Shown: positions 22,958 to 30,907 of the stretch, in pieces
Numbering within the stretch: position 1 is the first letter of the stretch
Layout of the letters: each line of letters begins with the position of its first letter
Assembly (NCBI GenBank): GCA_045628725.1
Contig: JAZQPT010000110.1
Span: forward strand, 1 to 51,130
DNA from: JACQGD01 sp045628725
Lineage (GTDB): Bacteria; Patescibacteriota; Saccharimonadia; Saccharimonadales; Saccharimonadaceae
DNA length: 51,130 nt
Direction of reading: 5' to 3'
The notes under the pieces: model-generated
Told to the model about the DNA's origin: nothing
Databases searched by the model: none
Seen by the model: the letters and a program-made list of their open reading frames with translations, nothing else
Position numbers and translations under genes: made by a program

Positions 22958-24493
22958 CTAGTCCTCAAATCCCTTGGCAGCAGCCTTTGCTGTCTTTTCG
23001 ATTAGCTTAGCGTACGGAGAGTCAGAAGAAATCTTCTCGTTACCCTTCGTTAGCTCTTGCATATCTTTTTTGTGATCGGCCCATAGGCGAGTCAGTAGTG
23101 CTGTCTGCGCGTCTTTGATCTTACCAACAGGTACTTTATCAAAGCAGCCTACAGATACCGCGTGAATAGACGCTGTCTGCTCCCATACGCTCGCTGGAGT
23201 GTACTGGTGTTGCTTCAATAGTTCTGTAAGGCGTTGACCCTTTTCGATCTGTGTCTTGGTTGCTTCGTCAAGGTCGCTACCAAACTGCGCAAATGAGGCA
23301 AGTTCGCGGTACTGAGAAAGACCAAGCTTTAGATGTGAACCAACAGATTTGACTGATTTAGTCTGTGCATCACCACCAACACGACTGACTGAAAGTCCGG
23401 CGCTAATTGCTGGGCGAATACCTTGGTTGAATAGGTCTGTCTCAAGGAAGATCTGACCGTCGGTGATCGAAATCACGTTGGTTGGAATGTAGGCAGAGAT
23501 GTCACCAGCTTGCGTTTCGATAATAGGAAGCGCAGTCAGTGAACCCGCACCAAGGTCGTCAGAAAGCTTCGCAGATCGCTCTAGTAGGCGAGAGTGAAGA
23601 TAGAAGACGTCACCTGGGAATGCTTCGCGTCCTGGTGGGCGACGAAGAAGGAGTGACATTTGGCGATATGCAACCGCGTGCTTTGTCAGATCGTCGTAGA
23701 TCATGAGCGCGTGCTGTGAGTTGTCGCGGAAATATTCACCCATCGCTGTTGCCGCGTACGGCGCAAGGTAGAGAAGTGATGCAGGGTCAGATGGACCGGT
23801 CGCAACGATGATCGTTTGATCCATAACGCCTTCTTCTTTTAGACGCTCAACAAGTCGGGCGATCTTAGAAAGCTTTTGACCAATTGCGACGTAAACGTTT
23901 ACTACGCCAGTCTTTTGGCGACCTTGGTTGATCATCGTGTCGATAGCAATCGCTGTTTTACCTGTTTGGCGGTCACCGATAATAAGCTCACGCTGACCAC
24001 GACCGATAGGGAACATTGCGTCAATCGCCATGATACCTGTCATCATTGGCTCGTGGACGTGTTTACGACCAAGAACACCAACTGCTTCGCGCTCTACGAG
24101 TCCGCGCTGCTTTGTTTTGATAGCTGGACCACCGTCAAGTGGATTACCGAGTGGGTCGACCACGCGGCCGAGTAGTTCAGGACCAACAGGCACGTCAAGG
24201 ATAGTACCCTTGAGTGTTACCTTGGCACCTGCACGAACACCTTGGTCGCTACCGAGTAGTACGGCACCGATTTCGTCTTCGTTTAGGTTGAGGGCGAATG
24301 CTTCGACGATTCCGTCTTCGCTTTCGATTTGTAGTACTTCGCTGTAGCCTGCGCTACGAAGGCCATGTACCCAAGCGACACCGTCGCCGATGCGGGTAAC
24401 AATACCTACAGTTTCAAGATCACCAGAGACGTCAAGCTGAGCTATTGCGTCGCGGAGATCTTTGGATAGTTCGGTAACTGATAGTTCTGCCAT
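22958..24493 (-). CDS. atpA: ATP synthase F1 alpha subunit
   Basis: 511 residues, the non-catalytic nucleotide-binding subunit. Visible motifs are Walker A IIGDRQTGKTAIAIDTMI, GSLTALPIIETQAGDISAYIPTNVISITDGQ and the arginine-finger region FNQGIRPAISAGLSVSRVGG. Length is normal. The SD AGGAG is upstream, and the gene begins 10 nt after atpH. Confidence 0.97.
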   Translation of the reverse strand: MAELSVTELSKDLRDAIAQLDVSGDLETVGIVTRIGDGVAWVHGLRSAGYSEVLQIESEDGIVEAFALNLNEDEIGAVLLGSDQGVRAGAKVTLKGTILDVPVGPELLGRVVDPLGNPLDGGPAIKTKQRGLVEREAVGVLGRKHVHEPMMTGIMAIDAMFPIGRGQRELIIGDRQTGKTAIAIDTMINQGRQKTGVVNVYVAIGQKLSKIARLVERLKEEGVMDQTIIVATGPSDPASLLYLAPYAATAMGEYFRDNSQHALMIYDDLTKHAVAYRQMSLLLRRPPGREAFPGDVFYLHSRLLERSAKLSDDLGAGSLTALPIIETQAGDISAYIPTNVISITDGQIFLETDLFNQGIRPAISAGLSVSRVGGDAQTKSVKSVGSHLKLGLSQYRELASFAQFGSDLDEATKTQIEKGQRLTELLKQHQYTPASVWEQTASIHAVSVGCFDKVPVGKIKDAQTALLTRLWADHKKDMQELTKGNEKISSDSPYAKLIEKTAKAAAKGFED

Positions 24494-24503
24494 ATATTCT
24501 CCT

Positions 24504-24890
24504 TTAAATCTTGCTTGCTTTTAATTGATTAATTCTGTGTCTGAGCGTTGCGTCAAGTTCTCGGCCAGGGATAGCGGCTTTGATACCGCCGAGTAGTTCG
24601 GGGTCAACTGACTGACGCAGATGGATTGACTGCGCGCCCGTCGCGTTAGCGAGGTACGCTTCAACAGCAGCTCGCGACTCTTTACCGAGTACGCTGCTGC
24701 TTGCAACGTCAGCCACTAAAACGCCACGTTCAGCGAGGGCTGCTTCGATTTCACGAGCAACCAACTCGACTTCGCGTGTTCGACGAGTTTCGACTAAATA
24801 AGCCGCTAGCTGCCCGCGAATATCACGGCCCGCAAGTAATTCATCTGCGTAGTATGCAGCTATCTTGCGACGACTCAGACGGATAGCCAT
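24504..24890 (-). CDS. atpH: ATP synthase delta subunit, unusually short
   Basis: 128 residues against the usual 175-185. The C-terminal part VDPELLGGIKAAIPGRELDATLRHRINQL matches the conserved delta/OSCP ending (GGxxxxxGxxxxDxSxxxxLxxL). The N-terminal six-helix domain is compressed to about 90 residues (MAIRLSRRKIAAYYADELL...). Its position between b and alpha is canonical, so the identity is safe despite the size. Confidence 0.88.
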   Translation of the reverse strand: MAIRLSRRKIAAYYADELLAGRDIRGQLAAYLVETRRTREVELVAREIEAALAERGVLVADVASSSVLGKESRAAVEAYLANATGAQSIHLRQSVDPELLGGIKAAIPGRELDATLRHRINQLKASKI

Positions 24891-24893
24891 AAC

Positions 24894-25445
24894 TTACTTC
24901 GTCTCCTTGAGTGCTGAAGCGATGACTTTTTCGTCAACTTTGTCAGTGACGACTGTGCCGACAATCTTTTCAGTTGCCATTGCAACCAGTTCGATAGTGT
25001 CATTATGGAGCGTTTTACGCGCTGCGATAATGTCTTTTTCAATCTGGTCATGTGCATCAGCCACGATTTTTTCAGCTCGGGCTTTTGCTTTATCGCTACT
25101 TGTTGCCACCATAGCAGTTGCTTCTTCCTTGGCAGTTGCAACGATATCTTTTGCTTCTTTACGAGCTTCTTTTAGAAGCGCCGCAACGTCTTCCTGTGCA
25201 GATTCAGCTTTCTCTTCAGCCGCTTGTGCCGCTTTGACACTTGCTTCGATTTTTTCTTGGCGTTCGTCAATAATACGGACAAAAACCGGATAAACATACT
25301 TGCTTAGAATCCACACCAACACAAGAAACGCTACCAACTGAATGGCAAGTAGCGTCCAATCAATACCAAGAGCAGACATAATGTCGCCTTCTTTTGGTTC
25401 GCTCGCTGCGCTAGCCATGACCGTTAGTTGTGTGTAATATTCCAT
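24894..25445 (-). CDS. atpF: ATP synthase Fo b subunit
   Basis: 183 residues. One membrane helix near residues 30-50 (LLAIQLVAFLVLVWILSKYVY) is followed by a long charged Ala/Glu/Lys coiled coil (RQEKIEASVKAAQAAEEKAE...). It is the peripheral stalk. ATG 25445 has AGGA 8 nt upstream. ATG at MSALGIDWT is a possible later start. Confidence 0.93.
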   Translation of the reverse strand: MEYYTQLTVMASAASEPKEGDIMSALGIDWTLLAIQLVAFLVLVWILSKYVYPVFVRIIDERQEKIEASVKAAQAAEEKAESAQEDVAALLKEARKEAKDIVATAKEEATAMVATSSDKAKARAEKIVADAHDQIEKDIIAARKTLHNDTIELVAMATEKIVGTVVTDKVDEKVIASALKETK

Positions 25446-25454
25446 CGATTAGTC

Positions 25455-25664
25455 CTATGCTTTTGCGATAAACGCTACGATGATACCGATAATTGCAAGC
25501 GCGTCGGCAAACACGATAGCGGTAATCATCAATGTACGAATGTCGCTTAGTTTCTCTGGGTTACGACCGAGTGCGTTTAATGCTGCTGCGCCAATAAAAC
25601 CGATACCAAGTGCTGCACCTAGTGCAGGTAGTGCGTAGGTTAGACCAAATGCTAATGCTTCCAT
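25455..25664 (-). CDS. atpE: ATP synthase Fo c subunit
   Basis: 69 residues, two helices joined by the conserved polar loop ALGRNPEKL. The ion-binding carboxylate in helix 2 is aspartate (VFADALAIIG), and the Gln/Ser residues of Na+ rings are absent in helix 1 (GIGFIGAAALNA), so a proton-driven ring is likely. AAGGAG lies upstream. Confidence 0.95.
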   Translation of the reverse strand: MEALAFGLTYALPALGAALGIGFIGAAALNALGRNPEKLSDIRTLMITAIVFADALAIIGIIVAFIAKA

Positions 25665-25714
25665 AATGTTTATAACTCCTTTTATTAATTACCTAAATTG
25701 TATATCACTCTCTC

Positions 25715-26527
25715 TTAATCTGCCACTGCTGCCTTCGGAGAAGTATCAGCGGGAGAGTGATCAAGAGAGGATTCGGTGTGGTCGTCGTGGCCGTGTGACT
25801 GAATGGCCAGGGAAGTAAAGATAAGCGTCAGAACAAAGAATACGTATGCCTGGATGAATCCGATGAAGATTTCGAATATCATCACAAGTGGCAACGCAAC
25901 AACAGCAGCGTAGCTTGTCAGTAGTAATATGACCATCAGTAGCACTTCACCGGCAAATGCGTTACCAAATAAACGGAAGCTCAGCGCAACCAGACGAGAG
26001 AATTCACCGATAAATTCGAGGATACCTTCGAACGCGCCAATAGGATCTTTGAATGGATTGCGCAAGTAGCGACCAATATTACCAAAGAATCCGTGTTTAC
26101 GAACAGCGTATACCTGTGAAGCGACGACTGTAATGATTGCGAGTGCAAAGGTAAAGTTAAGATCGGCGGGCAGTCCACGGAATAGAGGCACACCGTTCCA
26201 GGTGATGACTCCCACACCAGGGAGTGCCGCCACCCAGTAGGTGATAAGAACGGTAAAGAACATTGTAATAGCAAGCGGGAAGATACGGCGCGCTGTCTGC
26301 TTGTCGCCAATAATATCTTCGGCTTGTGTCAAAAAGCCTTCAAACGCCCATTGCAGCAAGCCGATAAATCGGTTATATTTACCTTTTTTGAGGGTATTTG
26401 CAGCATAAAAAAGAATAGCAAGCATCACCACAACACCAAACGCACCAAGAATCATCGCATTTGTAATAGGTACCGGTCCGGCATGAAAGACAGTTTCTGC
26501 GGCAAGACTGATGTGTAATTTATCCAT
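25715..26527 (-). CDS. atpB: ATP synthase Fo a subunit
   Basis: 270 residues, multi-span stator channel. The essential Arg lies in GEFSRLVALSFRLFGNAFAGEVLL, and the helix IFIGFIQAYVFFVLTLIF is the conserved last span. The C-terminus has a His/Asp-rich tail (SHGHDDHTESSLDHS), which is unusual and may bind metal or simply be a soluble extension. Its start overlaps the upstream AtpI-like stop by a base or so. Confidence 0.95.
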   Translation of the reverse strand: MDKLHISLAAETVFHAGPVPITNAMILGAFGVVVMLAILFYAANTLKKGKYNRFIGLLQWAFEGFLTQAEDIIGDKQTARRIFPLAITMFFTVLITYWVAALPGVGVITWNGVPLFRGLPADLNFTFALAIITVVASQVYAVRKHGFFGNIGRYLRNPFKDPIGAFEGILEFIGEFSRLVALSFRLFGNAFAGEVLLMVILLLTSYAAVVALPLVMIFEIFIGFIQAYVFFVLTLIFTSLAIQSHGHDDHTESSLDHSPADTSPKAAVAD

Positions 26528-26781
26528 TATTTCGTAGTAACCCTTTGTAGTTGTTGTTTAATGAGGTATCCAGCAATTGCACCTCCGAGTATCGCTCCCG
26601 CAAGCATCGCCCACGGTCCGCTATTCCATTGGCTGTCTAGGTAGACCCCTATGAGCGCGAGTCCTATCGTCGGTATGAACATACGCCATGTTACATCACC
26701 GATGTCACCGAGCAATAAAATGACCGGCGATCGCGTCGGCTTTGGCGGCATTTCACCTTTATCGTCTGGCGAGGTGCTCAT
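26527..26781 (-). CDS. AtpI/AtpZ-like small membrane protein
   Basis: 84 residues with two helices (FIPTIGLALIGVYLDSQW and WAMLAGAILGGAIAGYLI), the pattern of AtpI/AtpZ (F0F1-ATPase assembly or Mg2+/Ca2+ transporter) proteins that head atp operons. ATG 26781 is 9 nt from TATCAT (26796-26791, minus) with no SD, so the whole operon mRNA probably starts almost leaderless. Confidence 0.8.
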   Translation of the reverse strand: MSTSPDDKGEMPPKPTRSPVILLLGDIGDVTWRMFIPTIGLALIGVYLDSQWNSGPWAMLAGAILGGAIAGYLIKQQLQRVTTK

Positions 26782-26787
26782 CTATTT

Positions 26788-26796
26788 AGTATGATA
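26788..26796. promoter_or_regulatory. Overlapping divergent -10 boxes, ATP synthase operon and 26822 gene
   Basis: Plus TATGAT (26790-26795) and minus TATCAT (26796-26791) occupy the same bases, so RNA polymerase can open only one direction at a time. Confidence 0.5.
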
Positions 26797-26821
26797 ACAG
26801 TAACAGGATTTTTCCACAACC

Positions 26822-27037
26822 ATGCCAAGACGAAATAACAACACCAAACATACACACTATCAGCCCGTTAACCGCGAGGTTGGCAAAAAACGTTTTCCGA
26901 CAAAACGTCAGGCAGAGGATGCAGCCGAACATCAGATGCTACTGTCGCCTGATTTAGAATTATTTGTTTACAAATCCGACCTAGATGGCGGCTGGTATTT
27001 GACACGCAAACCCTCTATACAAAGCGGCCGCAAATAA
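26822..27037 (+). CDS. Small basic hypothetical protein
   Basis: 71 residues, MPRRNNNTKHTHYQPVNREV, then KKRFPTKRQAEDAAEHQML and LFVYKSDLDGGWYLTRK. Basic, soluble, with aromatic beta-like end, it could bind nucleic acid. ATG has a weak AGGA upstream. It is divergent from the ATP synthase operon. No family recognised. Confidence 0.7.
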   Translation: MPRRNNNTKHTHYQPVNREVGKKRFPTKRQAEDAAEHQMLLSPDLELFVYKSDLDGGWYLTRKPSIQSGRK

Positions 27038-27043
27038 GTCAAA

Positions 27044-27087
27044 AGGCCCCGACCGGATCACTTGGATAGTGAACACGGGCGGGGCCT
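27044..27087. terminator. Bidirectional terminator
   Basis: AGGCCCCG (27044-27051) pairs with CGGGGCCT (27080-27087), lying between convergent genes, with TTTTGAC on the minus-strand exit. Confidence 0.8.
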
Positions 27088-27114
27088 CGTAGATTGACGA
27101 ACAGAAAAGAAAAT

Positions 27115-28509
27115 TTACGCTGCAGCGTCCTCAGACGTCTCGACCTGGATGGGCGAGACATTTGAGGGTGTCTGCTGGGACAGCGCGGCATTGGCCGAAA
27201 CCGCCGAGAACAAATCCGTTACTTTCAGACTTTCGCCTGAAGGAGTGACGGCATTCGACGACGGAGCGACATTCTGTGGCAGCGTCCAAGAGCCGGCAGA
27301 CGAATCTACCATACTGGTGAGCGCATCCTCGAATGAAGCAATCAGCGTCGACGAAACCTGCTCCGGATTGAACCCCTGCACGAACGGCAAGGGTGTTTCG
27401 GAGACGGGCGTCTCGACAACCGGTTCGGGATCGACACCCGTTGCAACCGATACAGGCATCGTCACCGCGTAGGGCGACGGGCTCTGTTCGGCTACCTGTG
27501 TGTCGATCTGGTCAGGCGCCGTTACCGGCACCTGCCATCCCAATGCCTCGTACAAAGCCACCTGCAGCTCACGGGGAGTCTGCAGCGGCTTGCCGTGGAT
27601 CGTTGAACGTTCGCCCGGTACGTCGACCGGCAAGAGAAGGTCCATGACCTTATCGAACCGTTCTTCGGACACCGGAACTCCGTTTGCACGGAGGAACGCT
27701 CCCCACGGATTTTCGTCCATCATGACGGACACGTACGTGATGTTTCCGTCCTCGCGAACGCGAACGACTGTCATCTCGCCGATATCTCCATACTCATTGG
27801 AGTGTATCTGGAGGAAACCGGGGATGATGTAGATGTACGAACTGAGGGAGTACGGGTTGAACCCGCACGTCGGATCACCACCAACACAGATCGCGGACAA
27901 CTTTGCATCGCCAGTAGCGGCCGAGTCGAGATTGCCGTTTGTGTAGCCTCCCGGTATGAAACTGGGAAGTACATTTTCCATGCCGGTGTTTTCGAAACGC
28001 GGCGGCGCCAACAGGTAAGCAGTGATGTCACTGCTGTCCTTGCTGCCGTTTTTGATGCTGTTGTAAATCGCATCGTAAACGACATTTGCGCCCTGAGACA
28101 TCGTCACCAAGGTGATTTTGCCGTCAGTCGCGTTGATTACCTGCTCAACATTCTGCGCACCAACGACCGTTGAGCCGTTGTAGGTGTACACGCCGTCCCC
28201 GACGATAATCGGGAGGACAGATTCGCCACCCCGGCTAATCCCAAAAGATGCGGGAGTTTTGATGCTGAGGACGTTCGTTACCTGATCGAACCAGCCATTG
28301 CCGACGGTACGCTCCTGCATATCTTCGGCGTTCGGATCGCCCGTACCACCGATAATGGCGACTGTTTCGCCGGCCTGGGGGGCGGGGAGGAACTCCGGAA
28401 GTGTATCGGCCTGTGCCGACGCACTGCCAATCGTCACCAAAGCGACAACAGACGCCATACCAGCAACAGCGCACTTAGCAACGCTGGACTTCTTGCGAAC
28501 ATCCACCAT
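27115..28509 (-). CDS. Second secreted PE-PPE-domain serine hydrolase
   Basis: 464 residues. Signal peptide at 1-34 (VVALVTIGSASAQA). The core has VAIIGGTGDP, the nucleophile elbow LVTMSQGANVV (Ser138), ICVGGDPTCGFNPY (Asp212) and LQIHSNEYGDIGEM (His236), the PE-PPE triad order. A later globular part (ELQVALYEALGWQVPV, about 310-325) precedes a Pro/Ser/Val-rich tail (about 335-464). It is only distantly similar to the 946 protein, so the two are not a recent duplication. Start ATG 28509 with AGAAGGA upstream. Codon choice is G/C-rich. The likely target is an ester lipid of a neighbouring Actinobacterium; the target is inference. Confidence 0.87.
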   Translation of the reverse strand: MVDVRKKSSVAKCAVAGMASVVALVTIGSASAQADTLPEFLPAPQAGETVAIIGGTGDPNAEDMQERTVGNGWFDQVTNVLSIKTPASFGISRGGESVLPIIVGDGVYTYNGSTVVGAQNVEQVINATDGKITLVTMSQGANVVYDAIYNSIKNGSKDSSDITAYLLAPPRFENTGMENVLPSFIPGGYTNGNLDSAATGDAKLSAICVGGDPTCGFNPYSLSSYIYIIPGFLQIHSNEYGDIGEMTVVRVREDGNITYVSVMMDENPWGAFLRANGVPVSEERFDKVMDLLLPVDVPGERSTIHGKPLQTPRELQVALYEALGWQVPVTAPDQIDTQVAEQSPSPYAVTMPVSVATGVDPEPVVETPVSETPLPFVQGFNPEQVSSTLIASFEDALTSMVDSSAGSWTLPQNVAPSSNAVTPSGESLKVTDLFSAVSANAALSQQTPSNVSPIQVETSEDAAA

Positions 28510-28566
28510 GTTATTTTCCTTCTGTCGATGTCAAGCCTCATTGAGCACAATGCCCAAGAGAATACT

Positions 28567-28625
28567 ACGATTGCAGCATACCCAAAGCGGGTATTCAGCA
28601 ATATGATAAAATTATATCATAATTA
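28567..28625 (-). promoter_or_regulatory. Promoter and structured leader of the second PE-PPE hydrolase
   Basis: TGA-TATAAT on the minus strand near 28618-28613 starts a leader of about 100 nt with an ATACCC/GGGTAT hairpin (28578-28594) close to its 5' end. A TTG-initiated frame from the leader runs past the ATG in another phase. Confidence 0.5.
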
Positions 28626-28765
28626 TGCTTATTATGCAATAGCGTTACGGATAGGGGGGTCATTGCTTGCTGTGATCAGCCTATCGTTCTATACTACTGT
28701 CTATACCATTGCACGAATAAGCAGTATTTGATATACTAAGTATAGTAATAAAGAGAGGTGCCTAC

Positions 28766-29044
28766 ATGAGCGATACAGCAAATCCACAAATCACAATCTA
28801 CAGCACAACTTGGTGTGCATTTTGCCATACCGAAATGCAATGGCTTGATAAACTCGGCATTCCCTATGTCGCCAAAGACATCGAAGCCGACAAAGAAGCA
28901 TACGAAGAACTAATGGGTAAAGTCGGTGGTAATTTTCAGGGCGTTCCTGTGACTGACATTGCTGGCGATATCGTTCTTGGGTTTGATCGTCCAAAGATTC
29001 AGGGTGCAATTAAAGCGCACAACATCGAACCAGTAACCGCCTAA
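28766..29044 (+). CDS. Glutaredoxin/mycoredoxin-like protein
   Basis: 92 residues, thioredoxin fold. ITIYSTTWCAFCHTEMQWL has the CxxC redox motif (CAFC), GVPVTDIAGD the cis-Pro and GFDRPKIQGAI the C-terminal helix. The Trp before the CxxC and the overall form suit the actinobacterial-type glutaredoxin (mycoredoxin) subgroup, which would use mycothiol or another small thiol. A reductase partner is not visible. It has a leader with SD (AGAGGTG), unlike the leaderless neighbours. Confidence 0.88.
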   Translation: MSDTANPQITIYSTTWCAFCHTEMQWLDKLGIPYVAKDIEADKEAYEELMGKVGGNFQGVPVTDIAGDIVLGFDRPKIQGAIKAHNIEPVTA

Positions 29045-29061
29045 ATTACGGCACCATATAT

Positions 29062-29095
29062 AAAGCAACCCTCTCTAGGGTTGCTTTATTTTTAT
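29062..29095 (+). terminator. Intrinsic terminator of the glutaredoxin gene
   Basis: AAAGCAACCCT-CTCT-AGGGTTGCTTT followed by ATTTTTA. Confidence 0.95.
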
Positions 29096-29121
29096 CACCA
29101 AATTACAAGTTCAACGACAAT

Positions 29122-30762
29122 CTAGACGCGGCCGACATGCACGACGTCACCGCCAAGAGATTTACGGAAGTAGCCATCGTGACTAACATACAGCACAGCA
29201 CCAGAATATTTTTCGAGTGCCGTCTCTAATTCTTCAATAGACGGAAGGTCAAGGTGGTTTGTTGGTTCGTCAAGAATAAGCAGCTGTGGGTCGTCGGCAA
29301 GCATGCTAATCAGCTGGAACCGGGCTTTTTGACCACCAGAAAGTTTTGCAAGAGGAATGTTGGCATCACCTTCGTTGAACAGATAATTGCTCAGAAGGTT
29401 ACGAATTTTCGACTCACTGATAGACAGGTCTCGGTCTAAGTACATTCGCTCAATCGCCACACCAAGCGGTAAGTCAAAGTACGCTTCTGATACTTCTTGC
29501 TCGTACACGCCAATACGCATGTGTTTGTCGAGCGTAATATCACCAGAGAATTTTGTCATGCTGTCGTCGCCAAGAATCGCTTTAATAACGGTCGTTTTAC
29601 CGGCACCATTACGGCCACGCAGCTCCATCGCTTCGCCTTCACGCAGGTCGATATTGATGTTGTCAAACAGGGGAGTGTCGCCGTAGCCTAAACTCAGACC
29701 TTTGATGTTGATCAGCACGTGCTTGCTGCGTGATTCATCACTCTTGATGTTCATTCGGATGTTTTTAGCCTTGAATTTATCGTACTGGGCAGCGACTTTA
29801 TAGTTAAGGTTTGCCGCAGAATCTTTATCAATCCAAAAAGTTGGCTTTTCTTTAGCTTGCAATTCGCCGAGTTCTTTACGAGATTCGTTTTCGAGTCGCT
29901 TGAACTTCTGTATCGTGCCTGGGTTGCGTGATTTTTCTTTGAGGCGCTGATAATCAATCACCTTTGCCTTTAGATTAACAATGCGCTTTTCGATCATCTC
30001 AAAATCATTCATCTGAGTACCAGTACTGACAGCATTTTGCTTTAAATAAGCATCGTAGTTACCTTTGTAGCTGACATTTTCACCGTCTTTTAGCTCGATA
30101 ATACGATCGACTTCGTTCAGGACGTCACGGTCGTGCGTAATCACGAGCATTGCTTCGCGGGCAGTCTTCATCCATTCAACATATTGGTCTTTGGCAATGT
30201 AGTCCATGTGGTTTGTCGGTTCGTCGACAAGTGCTAGGTGAGCGTCAGAGTGCATAATCTTAACAACTTCGACGAGACGCTTTTGACCACCAGATAGGGT
30301 AGAGAATTTGCGGTGCGCAATACCACTCAGTTGAAAACTATCCAACTCACGCTCGATCTGTTCTTCGATTTGGTAAAAGCCTTTGTCGTCGAAACGTTGC
30401 AGTGCGTTGGTATATTCGTCGATCTTTTTCATGTCGTCGCCCATTGTCTCTGGGTAGGTTTCCATGATGTGCGACAGCTGCGGATATTCAGGAAGCCCCT
30501 GCAGGACATATTGCAATACCGTTGTATCGCCCATGTCGTGGTGTTCCTGCGCTGTCGAGACGACCACGGTGCCGCGCTTATAAATCACATCGCCCGAAAA
30601 GTCTTTATCGACACCAGCCACGATGCCAAAGAGAGTAGATTTACCGACACCATTGCGACCAATAACGCCTACTTTTTCTCCATCATCAATAGAGAATTTA
30701 ATATTAGACATCAGGACCTTAGGTCCGAATGATTTTTCGGTAACGGTAATATCAGCGATCAT
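29122..30762 (-). CDS. ABC-F family ribosome-associated ATPase
   Basis: 546 residues, two ABC domains without membrane segments. First domain: GVIGRNGVGKSTLFG, LSGGQKRLVEVVK, LALVDEPTNHMD. Second: LRGRNGAGKTTVIKAI, LSGGQKARFQLISM, LLILDEPTNHLD. Between them lies a charged linker (about 235-305). ABC-F proteins act in the ribosomal E site during stalled translation or antibiotic resistance. I set the start at ATG 30762 (MIADITVTEKSFGPKVL) because TATACT (30776-30771) is 8 nt upstream. The 57-residue longer frame covers this promoter and is rejected. Confidence 0.93.
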   Translation of the reverse strand: MIADITVTEKSFGPKVLMSNIKFSIDDGEKVGVIGRNGVGKSTLFGIVAGVDKDFSGDVIYKRGTVVVSTAQEHHDMGDTTVLQYVLQGLPEYPQLSHIMETYPETMGDDMKKIDEYTNALQRFDDKGFYQIEEQIERELDSFQLSGIAHRKFSTLSGGQKRLVEVVKIMHSDAHLALVDEPTNHMDYIAKDQYVEWMKTAREAMLVITHDRDVLNEVDRIIELKDGENVSYKGNYDAYLKQNAVSTGTQMNDFEMIEKRIVNLKAKVIDYQRLKEKSRNPGTIQKFKRLENESRKELGELQAKEKPTFWIDKDSAANLNYKVAAQYDKFKAKNIRMNIKSDESRSKHVLINIKGLSLGYGDTPLFDNINIDLREGEAMELRGRNGAGKTTVIKAILGDDSMTKFSGDITLDKHMRIGVYEQEVSEAYFDLPLGVAIERMYLDRDLSISESKIRNLLSNYLFNEGDANIPLAKLSGGQKARFQLISMLADDPQLLILDEPTNHLDLPSIEELETALEKYSGAVLYVSHDGYFRKSLGGDVVHVGRV

Positions 30763-30770
30763 ATCTGTTA

Positions 30771-30776
30771 AGTATA
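30771..30776 (-). promoter_or_regulatory. Leaderless-type -10 box of the ABC-F gene
   Basis: TG-C-TATACT on the minus strand, 8 nt from ATG 30762. Confidence 0.75.
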
Positions 30777-30814
30777 GCACATCTATTGCTTTATAGTAAT
30801 AATATAGTATAACT

Positions 30815-30868
30815 ATGCGCGAACTGTCCGTTATGTTACTGGGAGTGAGAAAATTACCTTCAACTTGA
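30815..30868 (+). CDS. Leaderless 17-codon ORF ending in a UUCG terminator
   Basis: TATAGT (30803-30808) lies exactly 6 nt before ATG 30815. The peptide reads MRELSVMLLGVRKLPST and its TGA abuts a GCCAC-TTCG-GTGGC hairpin. This has the layout of a leader peptide with attenuator between the divergent ABC-F and hydrolase genes. Function unproven. Confidence 0.45.
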   Translation: MRELSVMLLGVRKLPST

Positions 30869-30887
30869 GCCACTTCGGTGGCCTTTT
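30869..30887 (+). terminator. UUCG-tetraloop terminator
   Basis: GCCAC-TTCG-GTGGC then CTTTT, starting at the stop codon of the 30815 ORF. Confidence 0.8.
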
Positions 30888-30894
30888 CATTTGC

Positions 30895-30900
30895 TATAAT
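30895..30900 (+). promoter_or_regulatory. Leaderless-type -10 box of the 30908 hydrolase
   Basis: TG-C-TATAAT, 7 nt before ATG 30908. Confidence 0.8.
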
Positions 30901-30907
30901 AAATTCT

